64,000 nucleotides of DNA from Beroe forskalii. Its lineage: Eukaryota > Ctenophora > Nuda > Beroida > Beroidae. The stretch lies in the NCBI GenBank assembly GCA_011033025.1, contig WFMF01000178.1, positions 133,849 to 197,848 on the forward strand. The letters are read 5' to 3'. The notes under the pieces were generated by a model. That model was not told the DNA's origin. It saw nothing but the letters and a program-made list of their open reading frames with translations, and did no database searches. Below, piece after piece: positions 11,253 to 20,775 of this stretch; positions within the stretch are counted from its first letter, which is position 1, and every line of letters begins with the position of its first letter. The position numbers and the translations under genes were made by a program.

Positions 11253-13957
11253 TTAGTAATCAGTTTTTGGTATGAGATTCAGATCAAGTGTGTCCATTTC
11301 TGATGTTTTTCCCTTGGGTTTGCCTCTATAGCCCCGGAGTGAAATGGGACACGTTCAAATAAGACTGGGGACTTTGTGCCACTTCAAAAATCGGCTATTT
11401 TACATTTTTTGCCATAAAATGGTAATTAAGTGTCCTTTCTTCTTCATACTCGCAGAATCTATTGCTTATATCATATCTAATCCTTTAACATCGCTAATAA
11501 GTTGAAAATTGGTTGTTATAACGTTTTAAGGCAAAATATGTAACTTTCTGTTACAAACATTGCTGTAAATTATTGGGGTAAATTTTGGAGTCTAATTTGA
11601 TATGTAACATATCAATTAGACTATTGATGAAGCACTATGTGTTGTTTCTCTATTAAACGTTGTTTCTCTGTTTTTCCATAACAGGTTAATTCTGTAACAG
11701 TACTTTTTCACTTGACTTTTGACGAATATAAGAGTTCAACATGACCAAATTTTCCATTTTCTGGGCAAAATCGGTAACATCCTTGCTCATAAGAAAGCTT
11801 TAGTCACTTATTTTGTGATTGGATCAGTTAAAAGGACTGAAATGTGTAAAAAGTGTAACAGTGTTGTATTGTGATCAATCTATAACACCAGTGCATCATA
11901 TGGGCCAAATTAATGGTAAATTCACTCTGCTTTATCTTAGGAAATATGATGGTTGTGAAAAGAGTTGTTGATTTGGCGCAAAGATGCACATTTTGTAACA
12001 AAATAGTATTTGAAAATTCGTTAAAAATTTACTTATATGGAGTTAATTTTCAATGCTAAAATCCATGTCCACAACAGGGATGTTACATTTTTTGCCAAAT
12101 TTGCCTAATCATAGGTCTGGAATCTAAACTATGCCTTGATAGATGCTGGATATAGCAAAGGTTTTATAATCAATTTCATTACCTTTCACGGGTAAAAAGC
12201 AGCTCTTCACTATATTATATGTTACATTATTTGCTTGTTATGTCAAATTTATATGGACTTAGACTTAAGGAAAGTTTCCTCGACAATTCCCACTTCATTG
12301 TCCGAGTTTGCTAAGTAAATTAAGGAGTTTAAATCAGCAATTTCAATGTTAATATGAAATGGCATCTCCAAATAAGACTTAATTTAGCTAGATGCACACA
12401 CGTTAGTGTTACAAATTTTGCTACTTAGATAGTGACTCAACTCATCTGAGACTCATTACCATTTGCCAATTAGTTCGACAATTTGATTTTGTATCAGATT
12501 TTTTGTGTCTTTGTTGTAAATATGGTAAAATTCTGCAAAGCAAGTAACACTAAATTGTGTTACAAATTTTGCCAAGCACGGTAAAATTTACACGATGTCT
12601 GGTTGCCCATGTGCTCCCTGCTTCCATACCTAATGGGTTACACTGACTTTGAATCTTAATATGTGTTACAAAATTGATATAAAGCCTAGTTTAATAAGGT
12701 CCTTTATTTTCAGTTTATTTAAGAAATGTTACAAAATTTGCCATTTAGAACCTATTTAAGCTGTTCTATTGTGGTTTAATGGTTTCATAAATGAACTGTC
12801 ATTGGCTGGAGGGAGAAAAATTGGAAATTTTCCTCAAAATATTTAACCAGTTATCGTATTTTATATTTCAGTTTAATTGTTACAAAATTTGCAATGTGCA
12901 TTTTAATAACAGTTTTAACACCAAAACCTTAATTTACATCAATACAAACTGATTTGTTACAAAAGAAATTAATTGCGACTTAAATCCTTCTCTAAATGAC
13001 CCCGTGAAATTTTTGTAACACATGTTTTTGTTACACTGTTTGCATTTCTATGTAAAATTAACAAATCGAAATATCTCAGGCCCTGCAATAGTTTCAGTTT
13101 TCCCGTTTTGATACACTATTTGCCAAAAAATGTAACTTAACCATACAAATCTCTGAATCAAATAACATGTTACAAATTTTGCTGTGTACTGATCTGAATT
13201 TGGGGAAGGAAAAGTGGCACAAAGTCCCCAGTCTTATTTGAACGTGTCCAATGACACATGTCTTGAGAAGGTCGAATCTTATGCGTCTCCTCACGAAGGC
13301 AACAGTGTCACTGTAGGATTGCCCACTCTTATTGCTCAATTTCACAGCCAAGTGCTTTAGGAACCTAGCTGCTTCGTTGCCCATGCCTCCAGTTGTGCTG
13401 AAAACTAGAGGTGTAAAAGTGGCCTTTTCAACCTGCAGTACCCTGTCATTGTATTTGCTTTTCTTCTCATTCTCGTGTCTCCTGTACATCTGAAAGAGGC
13501 TAGTGTTTGCATTGGATTGAGCTTGTGGGTGCAATACCCTTATATCAGTAAATGCTCTGTCCAAAGGCGTCCAGAAACCTCTTGTGCATACATCAAGTCG
13601 AGCCCCATCACTCACATCAGTACCCCTTTGTAGCTGTTCAGTGGTTATAGGTATCAGGCTTGGTTCAACAACTGTGTCCTTGCCTACCTGTTCTAGTAAT
13701 TTTGCAATGGTACCTTTCAGTGAGTCATGTCTCAGGGAAACATAGCCACCAAGCTTGCAGGTTAGACAGTGGTTTATTGTGCTTGGTTCACCACACACAC
13801 ATAAACGTGGCCTGTTCAATGAGCTTAAAGTCAAGTTATACCTCAAGCTGATGGCATCTTGGAACTCTTGTTTATTCAATAGAAAACCATATTCTTTCAA
13901 GGGTAGTGATGTAAGCCAAGATGAGGCCCCTTTCTCTAAAATGACGTTTAACTCCAC
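11253..13957 (-). pseudogene. Retroelement polyprotein C-terminal fragment, split by an insertion
   Basis: The first part runs from 13957 to 13250 and resumes at 11342 after removal of the 11347-13249 element and one target copy, ending at a TAA at 11255-11253. The KGASSWLTSLPL start, a CVCG-x8-C-x2-C zinc-knuckle-like motif, DGARLDV, FTDIRVLHP, the YRRHENEKKSKY segment and the FTPLVFSTTGGMG segment match, from memory, a C-terminal region of uncharacterised reverse-transcriptase-linked proteins abundant in cnidarian and sponge genomes. The acidic DGARLD / DIRV pattern resembles a PD-(D/E)XK-type nuclease core; that is inference. Upstream of 13957 the frame is broken and the polymerase part is absent, so this is a truncated, dead copy. 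Confidence 0.7.
11347..13249. mobile_element. 1,903-bp DNA element, 38-bp perfect TIRs, AATG TSD
   Basis: Both ends read inward GGACACGTTCAAATAAGACT and continue identically to 38 bp. AATG flanks both sides (11343-11346 and 13250-13253). Removing the element and one AATG restores an uninterrupted minus-strand frame across the junction (codons for TCVI then SLRG), which independently confirms the boundaries. The inside has no long frame but repeats the motif GTTACAAAATTTGC about ten times in one orientation (starts near 12082, 12221, 12408, 12559, 12664, 12728, 12879, 12956, 13030, 13169). The 4-bp TSD fits Sola-, Academ- or Chapaev-type elements; the superfamily is not determined. Confidence 0.88.
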
Positions 13958-14202
13958 CTAAGCCAGTTGTGACTCCGTTTCATAGCACCAGAATGGAGGT
14001 AAGCCCAGGACCACATAGCTAAAACTACACTATTGAAGAAGACTTCCAATCACCCGAAGTCTCTTCAAGTTCTAACAATCTAACACTAGTCAATTCAAAG
14101 ACCTTCTTCTGGATGGGCGGATGGCATGGTGGCTCAACTCAAGGGTAGTGTACCTTTTCTGACGTCATCAGACCCATTATTTCAAATTTTAAATTGCGAG
14201 GG

Positions 14203-15377
14203 GGTCAGGCAACCCCTGGCAAAGTGTGCTTGTGTGACTCAAAGACAGACCTGGTTCGCCAAAATTGCATTTGTTTTATCAGTTAGAGATATTTTAAAAC
14301 CCAAAATAAGGGTTTTTTAAAAAATAAATACTTTCCTTGGATAATTAAATTGTGCCATAGTGGTCCTAGAACTCAAAATAGATATAAATTGCCAGGTGTT
14401 GCCTGACCACTGATCCTTCCTAAGCCTTGCCAGACGTTGCCTGCCCCATATTTTTTTCTGCCCCATATTTTTTCTGCGAGTCGGGGCGCGCGCGCTTCGC
14501 GCGCGCGAGGGGGCCAGGCAACGCTTGGCAAAAGTAAACGGGTTGCTCTAACCAGATCCCTAGTTTTACGCGCGCGCCGCGCCTTGCTCCAAACCACCCC
14601 TGGTTAAATTAGGGGAAGTAAACGGGCAACGTCCGTCGAGGAATGGAAAACTTTGGCTTTCAAACTCGGGCGCCAAAAGCCTTTTTATCGTCTGAAGTTG
14701 ACAGATCCCCTCTTGGAATCACAAATCAGCGCCGCGCACGGCGTTATTCCATGTTACGGAGCCTTCTTTTGCGCGCGCGAGTGGCGCGCGCCCGCGCCGC
14801 GGTGCCTCTTTAGAAAAGGGAAGAAAAACAGGGACACGTAGTAGCATGTGGTAATTCTAAATGCGTATATCCCTGTTTGCGCGCGGTGCGTACACACACA
14901 GCACCAATTTGCCAGGCGTTGCCTGGCCCCCTTGCGCGCGCGAAGCGCGCGCGCCCCGACCCCATGAAAAAATATGGGGCAGGCAACGTCTGGCAAGCAC
15001 CTATGCGGGCCGGGCTTAGGAATCCAAATCCGTACAACCGGAGATCCATAGTTTTACGGCTAGGGCTTCATGACTTGAAGCCGTTCGCGTTATGGCGTTA
15101 TAACGGCTTCAAGTTGAAGCCGTAAAACTAGGGAACTCCGGATATACGGATTTGGATCCCTAAAGTTTTACGGCTTCAACTTGAAGCAATACTGCCATAA
15201 AACTAGGGATCTCCGGATATATGGATTTGGATGCTCTAATCAGATCCCTGCACGCTTGAAGTTAAGTTCAAGCGCGCAGCTCTTTATCACCTTTGCTTGA
15301 CGCCCCTGGTTGAGGTTCCGGTTTGGTGCGTGCATGTCGAAGACTCGAAGGCGAGGGGTCAGACAACGTCTGACAAA
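14203..15377. repeat. GC-rich block with seven GGCAACG quasi-palindromes
   Basis: Variants of TTGCCAGGCGTTGCCTGGC, itself nearly self-complementary, occur at 14203-14223, 14389-14407, 14427-14445, 14513-14532, 14909-14928, 14979-14996 and 15358-15377, in both orientations. The pairs 14427-14532 and 14909-14996 form long inverted arms that include alternating CG runs (GCGCGCGCTTCGCGCGCGC). The interval 14533-14908 between the arms has more CG-rich DNA. Overlapping open frames on both strands here have alanine- and arginine-rich translations typical of GC-rich non-coding DNA. Confidence 0.75.
15021..15235. repeat. Inverted repeat with AATCCAAATCCGTA ends plus a third partial copy
   Basis: AATCCAAATCCGTA at 15021 and its complement TACGGATTTGGAT ending near 15157 bound a palindrome whose inner arms contain TAGTTTTACGGC and GGCTTCAAGTTGAAGCC. 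A further copy of one arm (GTTTTACGGCTTCAACTTGA to ATATGGATTTGGAT) follows at about 15164-15230. This looks like a small palindromic transposon with one duplicated arm. Confidence 0.7.
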
Positions 15378-16654
15378 TCAGTATCGGTTCACATTTGGAT
15401 TCAAATCATTATCAATAAGTTTCAAATTCAACATTATTAACAGATCAGGAAATCGAATTGAGACCCAGGTGTTTATTCTTCATGATAATATTAATAAATA
15501 GATCAATTTAGACGTTATATTGCATTCTCATTATACTTATAAATGTAGAAAACTATTAAATTTAAAACCATCAAATATTGGTTTTAAATACTGAAATCGA
15601 TAACACTCTCAGCACTAAAATTTCAGAGATCATGCAATTACATTTACAAAGAGAAGATGAATCTTAATATTAATAAAACTCTGCAACTCTTATTTTAATC
15701 TTTATTCAGTCCAGTCATTCTTATCCCTCAGAGTCAATGCACGAATTTCAAATTCCACATCCACTTAAAAACGCAAAAATAGCAATTTCATTCCTAGTCG
15801 GACTTTTTCGGGTATATAATCAATGCAGTTCTGATGAAATGAATTATCGAAACGCACTCGAATCAAGGATATGGAGATGATATTTGAAGTTGGACCCAAA
15901 ATTTGCAACAAAATTCTAAACCGCACTTAATATGTGGGTCACGGCTTTTAGTTTTCCTCTAAATTTATCCTCTAAATTCATCTCAAATTTTTTTCATTTT
16001 AATGATATCATGTAATAAATATTAGCAAGAACAGATAATTTGATAAAGAACTCACGCAATTTGTACTTGACTGACCATTCGCACGTTTTTGCTCATTTGC
16101 TGTTTTTAATAGTAATAATTCAAATTGAGCAATTGAAGTATTCATATAAAAGGCCTCAGTTACTCAAATAACTGTCACATTTTCAAATTCAGCAACAAAT
16201 CTCAATTCCTGCTTTTCTGGTTGACAGTCGTTTTTCTTGATAATGATAATAAACTCTAAAAATGATTAAAAGATGCAGTGCCAAATGCCACTGCTAGTCT
16301 AGTCCTGTCTTGAGACAGGAGCACCGATAAGAAGATAAAGTTAAGAATGATATATTCATTACTCCCGATTGATTTGAACGTTGTTTAGTCGTTTTGATTG
16401 ATGAATCTCGACAGTATGGCCACATTGTAGCAATCCTGGTATCCTAAGTCCTAACCAATCTACTGCAGATATACGAAGACATACAACCAGAAATATTCGC
16501 AACATTAATCGTTCGTTGAATTGACGCGTATCACAGGGACACGCTAAGAAATACCGCTGGTACACTAAGATCTGTCGGAAGCATCCTGGACTAGCACCAC
16601 AACCAGTAACTTCTGTAGAAACCCAGTCATAGATTCGGAGACCCCGCCCTCGTT
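15378..16654. other. Intergenic / 3' flank of the Ly6-like gene
   Basis: AT-rich, no recognisable gene. There is a short perfect stem-loop at about 16305-16321 (CCTGTCTTGAGACAGG). The last few hundred bases probably include the 3' untranslated region of the minus-strand gene ending at 16655. Confidence 0.4.
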
Positions 16655-17289
16655 TCACCCACCACCGACCACCACAGCTAGGACAAACACAACCACTAAC
16701 AACAGGTGATTCAGGCCGATAGACACCGCATCCCCGTAGATACAGTACCGATAGTCATGCAGGTTCTGGTCCGTGTAATTGTAGCTGATGAGGTAAGTGT
16801 CCGCCGGACAACACGCAGACTTCGTGATGTTGCACCCCGGGCTGTTGGCACACGCGGCAGCGCACGACTCCATGGACTCGGTGCAGCCCCACGCCCTGTG
16901 GTAGGTCATGTAGTCGGAGTCCCACTCCGACTTTCCCGGGTTTATCTTGGACCAGTAGTGGTAGTAACACACTGTCTGCCCTTCTGCGCATGTTCTGAAT
17001 GGGGAATCGGTGAGGCCAAGGGATTCGAATTGCAAAATTCAATTCAAATAGCATGAATTCAAATAGTATGATCATGAATTAAAATAGTATGAATTGAAAT
17101 AGCAAAATAAGATGTATAACAATAAGTGAGAAGCCCCCAAACTCACGAGTTGGTGTAGCACATGAGCTCCTCAGCCCTCTCGCAAGACAGGCACTTATAC
17201 CGGTTCTTTGCATGCCACTCCGAGTACCAATCCGCAGCTGCAAGAGTCGCTAGGAGCAGGAAAAACACACCACGCTGACCCAATTCCAT
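16655..17289 (-). CDS. Ly6/uPAR-like GPI-anchored surface protein, two exons
   Basis: Exon 1 is 17289-17147 and exon 2 is 16994-16655; the junction TC|GTGAGT ... CCATTCAG|A keeps frame and yields 160 residues. Residues 1-19 are a typical signal peptide. The mature part starts with Y-K-C-x2-C (Cys33, Cys36) and has twelve cysteines (33, 36, 44, 50, 57, 85, 92, 96, 102, 109, 110, 132) including an adjacent pair, the layout of a three-finger Ly6/uPAR-type domain. NIT (103-105) and NYT (120-122) are glycosylation sequons. The last about 20 residues are hydrophobic after a short Gly/Ser-containing spacer with no cytoplasmic tail, as expected for a GPI-anchor signal. The usual terminal CN of the fold is not obvious, so the family is probable, not certain. 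No ligand can be inferred. Confidence 0.75.
17037..17110. repeat. Short tandem repeat in the Ly6-like intron
   Basis: Degenerate units of about 15-18 bp, ATAGTATGAATTCAAA and variants, about five copies. They lie inside the intron between the two exons. Confidence 0.7.
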
Positions 17290-17325
17290 GACATGATAGT
17301 GTGTTAGTACATACAAACTCAGGAT

Positions 17326-17660
17326 GAGCTGAGATTAGCGTTTAAGAGGGGTAGGGCCAAGGGTAGGGGGTAGCGGGTATGAAGGGGTAAGGGGATGTTC
17401 AGCTGGGGTGCAGGGATAGGGATAAAAACTGAGGAAGAGCTGAGATTAGCGTTTAAGAGGGGCAAAGCAGAAGGCCGGGGGTAAAGGAATATGAAGGAGG
17501 TTCGAAAATCCGCAACAAAATTGGTACAATTTCAGAAAAGTGCCAAAAATCTTCAACAAATAATGGTACCATTTCAGAAAAGGGTTGAAAATCGCCAAAA
17601 AATGGCACCAATTTAGAAAAGGGCGAAAAATCTTCATCAAAAATGGAACCATTTCACAAA
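17326..17660. repeat. Local direct repeats upstream of the Ly6-like gene
   Basis: GAGCTGAGATTAGCGTTTAA occurs at about 17327 and again near 17437. It is followed by three or four degenerate units of about 35-40 bp (AAAATCTTCAACAAA, then TGGTACCATTTCAGAAAAGG). Confidence 0.75.
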
Positions 17661-19092
17661 AGGCTTTTATTTTTGTCGTATTATTGAAAAATACGTATTT
17701 ATAAAAAGCTTGATTATGTCCGATAAGCAGGATAAGGTATGTTCAGCGGGGCGATACATCAGCATGGATAGGGGATTTGAAAGGGTTATACCTGCAGAGT
17801 GACAACGACTGGTATCGGAATAAATGAATTAAGTATTTTTAAGTACTAATAGGAGGAGCTCGTTGCAAATATACAGAATAACAGCAAACGAAAACGCTAG
17901 AAAACGCTAAAAAAGTGAGAAAAGACAAATAAAGCGTATTTGTCGACTGAGAACGAAATTTTTACATGTATGAAATAAGTAACATATTATTGTAAAATGT
18001 CGCACAGATGTGTAAAACGAAACATAATATATTGGAGGCCAGAGCGAGCAGCTCAAGGTACAATACAAGCAGCAGCATTTAACTATACATTTCTCATGTG
18101 TGAGCAGAGCCGTAAGAGTTACACGCGCTCAGCTTAAGATAGTGATACTGATATAAAGACACTATCATAGAGCAGTGGGGCAGCAATGTATACATGTGCC
18201 TAGCTCTAGTCGGAGATTAATCTCATCACCCTCTCTCTTATGTAGTGAGGGAGAGGTTGAGATATATTAAAACCTGCACGCATATCTCTCACACTCTATA
18301 ATACAGCTCAACTAAGCACTGAAGCACTGAGGCGCAAGGAGCAGCAGTATATATTATATAAACGCACGTTGCATGATGATGCTGGCTGAAGCAGAGGTAT
18401 AAAAAGCTTAGAGCAGCTATAACATGATGACACAAGAGAGTTAACCTCTAATTTGATACACGACTAATGCTGTATAACTCTACTACTACTACTACTACAT
18501 CTACAACCACTATAACATACTACTAGTGGCGTAGGTACAATATAATTATAATTATAATCACTGCCACTCTACAACTTCATCAGGAGACAGAGTCACAGCT
18601 GCGCGGTACAGCTTGTTTCCAGGGCTGGTATTGCAGACTACGCCTAAAATTTCTAAATTCTAAATGAACTTAATGGACATACGACCTTGAAATTCGGAGA
18701 TAATGAATGAGAATGGTTATGTGGTTATACCGGCTTGGTTGAGAACATGAGGGCTCATTGACGTATTATTAATGTCTTGAGTGATATATGAATTATGTAA
18801 AATGAAGTTATATATTCCAGTGTTCATGTAAAATTTAAGCGGCTATTTTGTGAACTTTTCTCTCGCACTTGCTCATTTTACTGGGATCACGTCTAATCCC
18901 AAGATTATGCCTGAGCACAGGGTTCACGACTTGGAGACGACCTCAGATGGTGACTTTAGAACACTGAACAAAATTGCTCTATCTCATGACAATGGTTATG
19001 TGGTCAATAGCAACCGACCGGGAGGTTACTTTTTTTACCCGAACGAACAAACTCATTATGTTTTGCTATGCATTCAAAACTTACCAGGGTAC
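17661..19092. other. Intergenic, nothing recognised
   Basis: Contains a short CTA trinucleotide run near 18482-18500. The open frame at 18850-19104 has no recognisable domain and runs into the palindromic repeat that follows. Confidence 0.4.
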
Positions 19093-19345
19093 TGTGCGCA
19101 ATAAATTATTACGCACTGAAGTGCCAAAATGATTTATCTGGTCATAATTTATTATGGTGTGCGTAATAATTATCCAGTGTCGACCCATCTTTTTAATTCA
19201 TAAATAAAATTTTGTGTTTATTTATCCCCTTTTTTACATAATTCAGTTTAATAACTCGTAAAAATTGCAAAACCTCATACCATAACAAACTCGGGCCTTC
19301 GGCCCTCTTTGAGACGACCTTGGTAATTTTTACTGTTAGAAACAC
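19093..19345. repeat. Relative of the 602-946 palindromic repeat pair
   Basis: GTGCGCAATAAATTATTACG with its inverted partner ending near 19180, then CAGTTTAATAACTCGTAAAA with a GGGCCTTCGGCCC stem-loop, reproduce the two palindromes seen at 602-946 in inverted order. Confidence 0.65.
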
Positions 19346-19389
19346 TGAACAGAATTCTGCTTATCCCATGATTCTTATTGTATATGCAA

Positions 19390-19855
19390 ACATCTCAAAA
19401 TATCGCCCAACTATTTTCTATTCCAAGCATTGATCCACGAGGGAAGGAATAATCTTAACTGTGAATCATCAGAGGTTATTCTGCAGACTAACAGTGACAG
19501 AAGGGAATTCTACTGCGTGACAGAAGGGAATTCTATTCTCTTCGGTGGCAACTTAACAGGCGATAACTCCAAGCAAACTTAACTACGTTTAACGTAAAAA
19601 ACAATTGAACAAGGAATTGTATTTTCAATAATACGTAATTATATGACGTGATGACTAAAGCTCGAACAGCAAGTGGGAAGTGTCAAAAAATCAGATATGC
19701 TCAGCCATGCGCTGTGGCTCCATGCGGTATTCTTATTAATTTGGCATATGTCAAACGTCTCAAAATATCGCACAACTATCTTCTATTCCAAGCATTGATC
19801 CACGCGAGAAGGAATAATCTTAACTGTGAATCACCAGAGGTTATTCTGCAGTTGT
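19390..19855. repeat. Duplicated 95-bp segment around a block shared with 24.4 kb
   Basis: CTCAAAATATCGCCCAACTA through GGTTATTCTGCAG at about 19394-19485 recurs at about 19758-19854 with few substitutions. The DNA between them (about 19487-19680, starting near GTGACAGAAGGGAATTCTAC and ending in GAACAGCAAGTGGGAAGTGT) is nearly identical to 24433-24660. Only a short run of CAACAACTTAATA units differs, present at 24.6 kb and absent here. Confidence 0.85.
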
Positions 19856-20358
19856 AAGGTCCTCTCATGGCAACTTCAATGTGTTTATCTCGACAAAAGC
19901 AAGTGATAAGAGAAAACAGAATGAGAGAAAGGTCTCGGCCCACGGAACCCATCACAGCTTACAAATGCAAGGCTAGGCCACCCGGAACTCCGGAATTCTG
20001 AGCATCACAGTTTAGAGAGAAGGGGGGTAACGAGTATCGGAAACAGAGTTTAGTGGAAGTGAATATAATCCGATGTTAATGAGTAATTGAATTAATTGGG
20101 CTCACTAATTTGAGTAATTCAAACCATGTCTATTTCAAGAATTTAGATAAAAATTGGACACATTTAACTATTTTTCAACAGAAAAATTAGACAGTGTTGG
20201 TCATTCGATGTTGTAATTACTTAATTATGTGAAGCAGTAATGAAATAGACCGGCCAAGTCTGAATTGACAATTCTAACTGGGCTAATTAAATTCCGACCC
20301 AAAACAGGGACTATAGCACGTGTATACTTACTAGTAAATTATCAAAATGAATATGCTG

Positions 20359-20775
20359 CAGTGCCTAATTACGGGGGACAGGGGATCTAAATAAGCAAAT
20401 TGGGATGGGGATCTCAAAATTTCGTGTAGATAAGTAAATAGGGGACAGCCAATGAAAGAATTTGAGGTACCGTATTTCGGGCTTTTAAAGCATGTTATAT
20501 CGGTCAGCAGAGGGTCAGTGGGGGGGGGGGGTCATTGGTATACTTTCATATAAGACCGTTATATCGTCTTTGCACCTTTATTGCCTTTTTTTTAAATATC
20601 AAGAAATCAGGTAAAACGTTTTTCATGAAGTAGATATAAATTTCGAAATAGATTCGAACCAAAATTTACAAACTCAGGTACCTAATAAACGGGGAGGGTA
20701 CATAAAAGGTGTACTGAGCACTTGAAAATTGCGATCGTCACCCAATCACCCCCCTCTCATTGTAATTAGGCACTG
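20359..20775. repeat. Candidate hAT-like MITE with CAGTGCCTAATTAC ends
   Basis: CAGTGCCTAATTAC at 20359 is matched by the complement GTAATTAGGCACTG ending at 20775. Adjacent bases are G-rich on the left and C-rich on the right, extending the partial inversion. CAG-type ends suggest hAT, but the neighbouring 8-mers do not match, so no TSD supports it. A G(12) homopolymer lies near 20520. Confidence 0.45.

Noticed and set aside
13660..13961. Plus-strand frames of 63 and 68 codons
   Set aside because: Complement of the retroelement fragment coded on the minus strand.
14373..15125. Several Ala/Arg-rich frames on both strands
   Set aside because: They come from GC-rich inverted repeats, overlap one another, and have no domain-like composition.
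20359..20775. Firm hAT element call
   Set aside because: The 14-bp ends match but the flanking 8-mers do not, so it is kept only as a low-confidence repeat.
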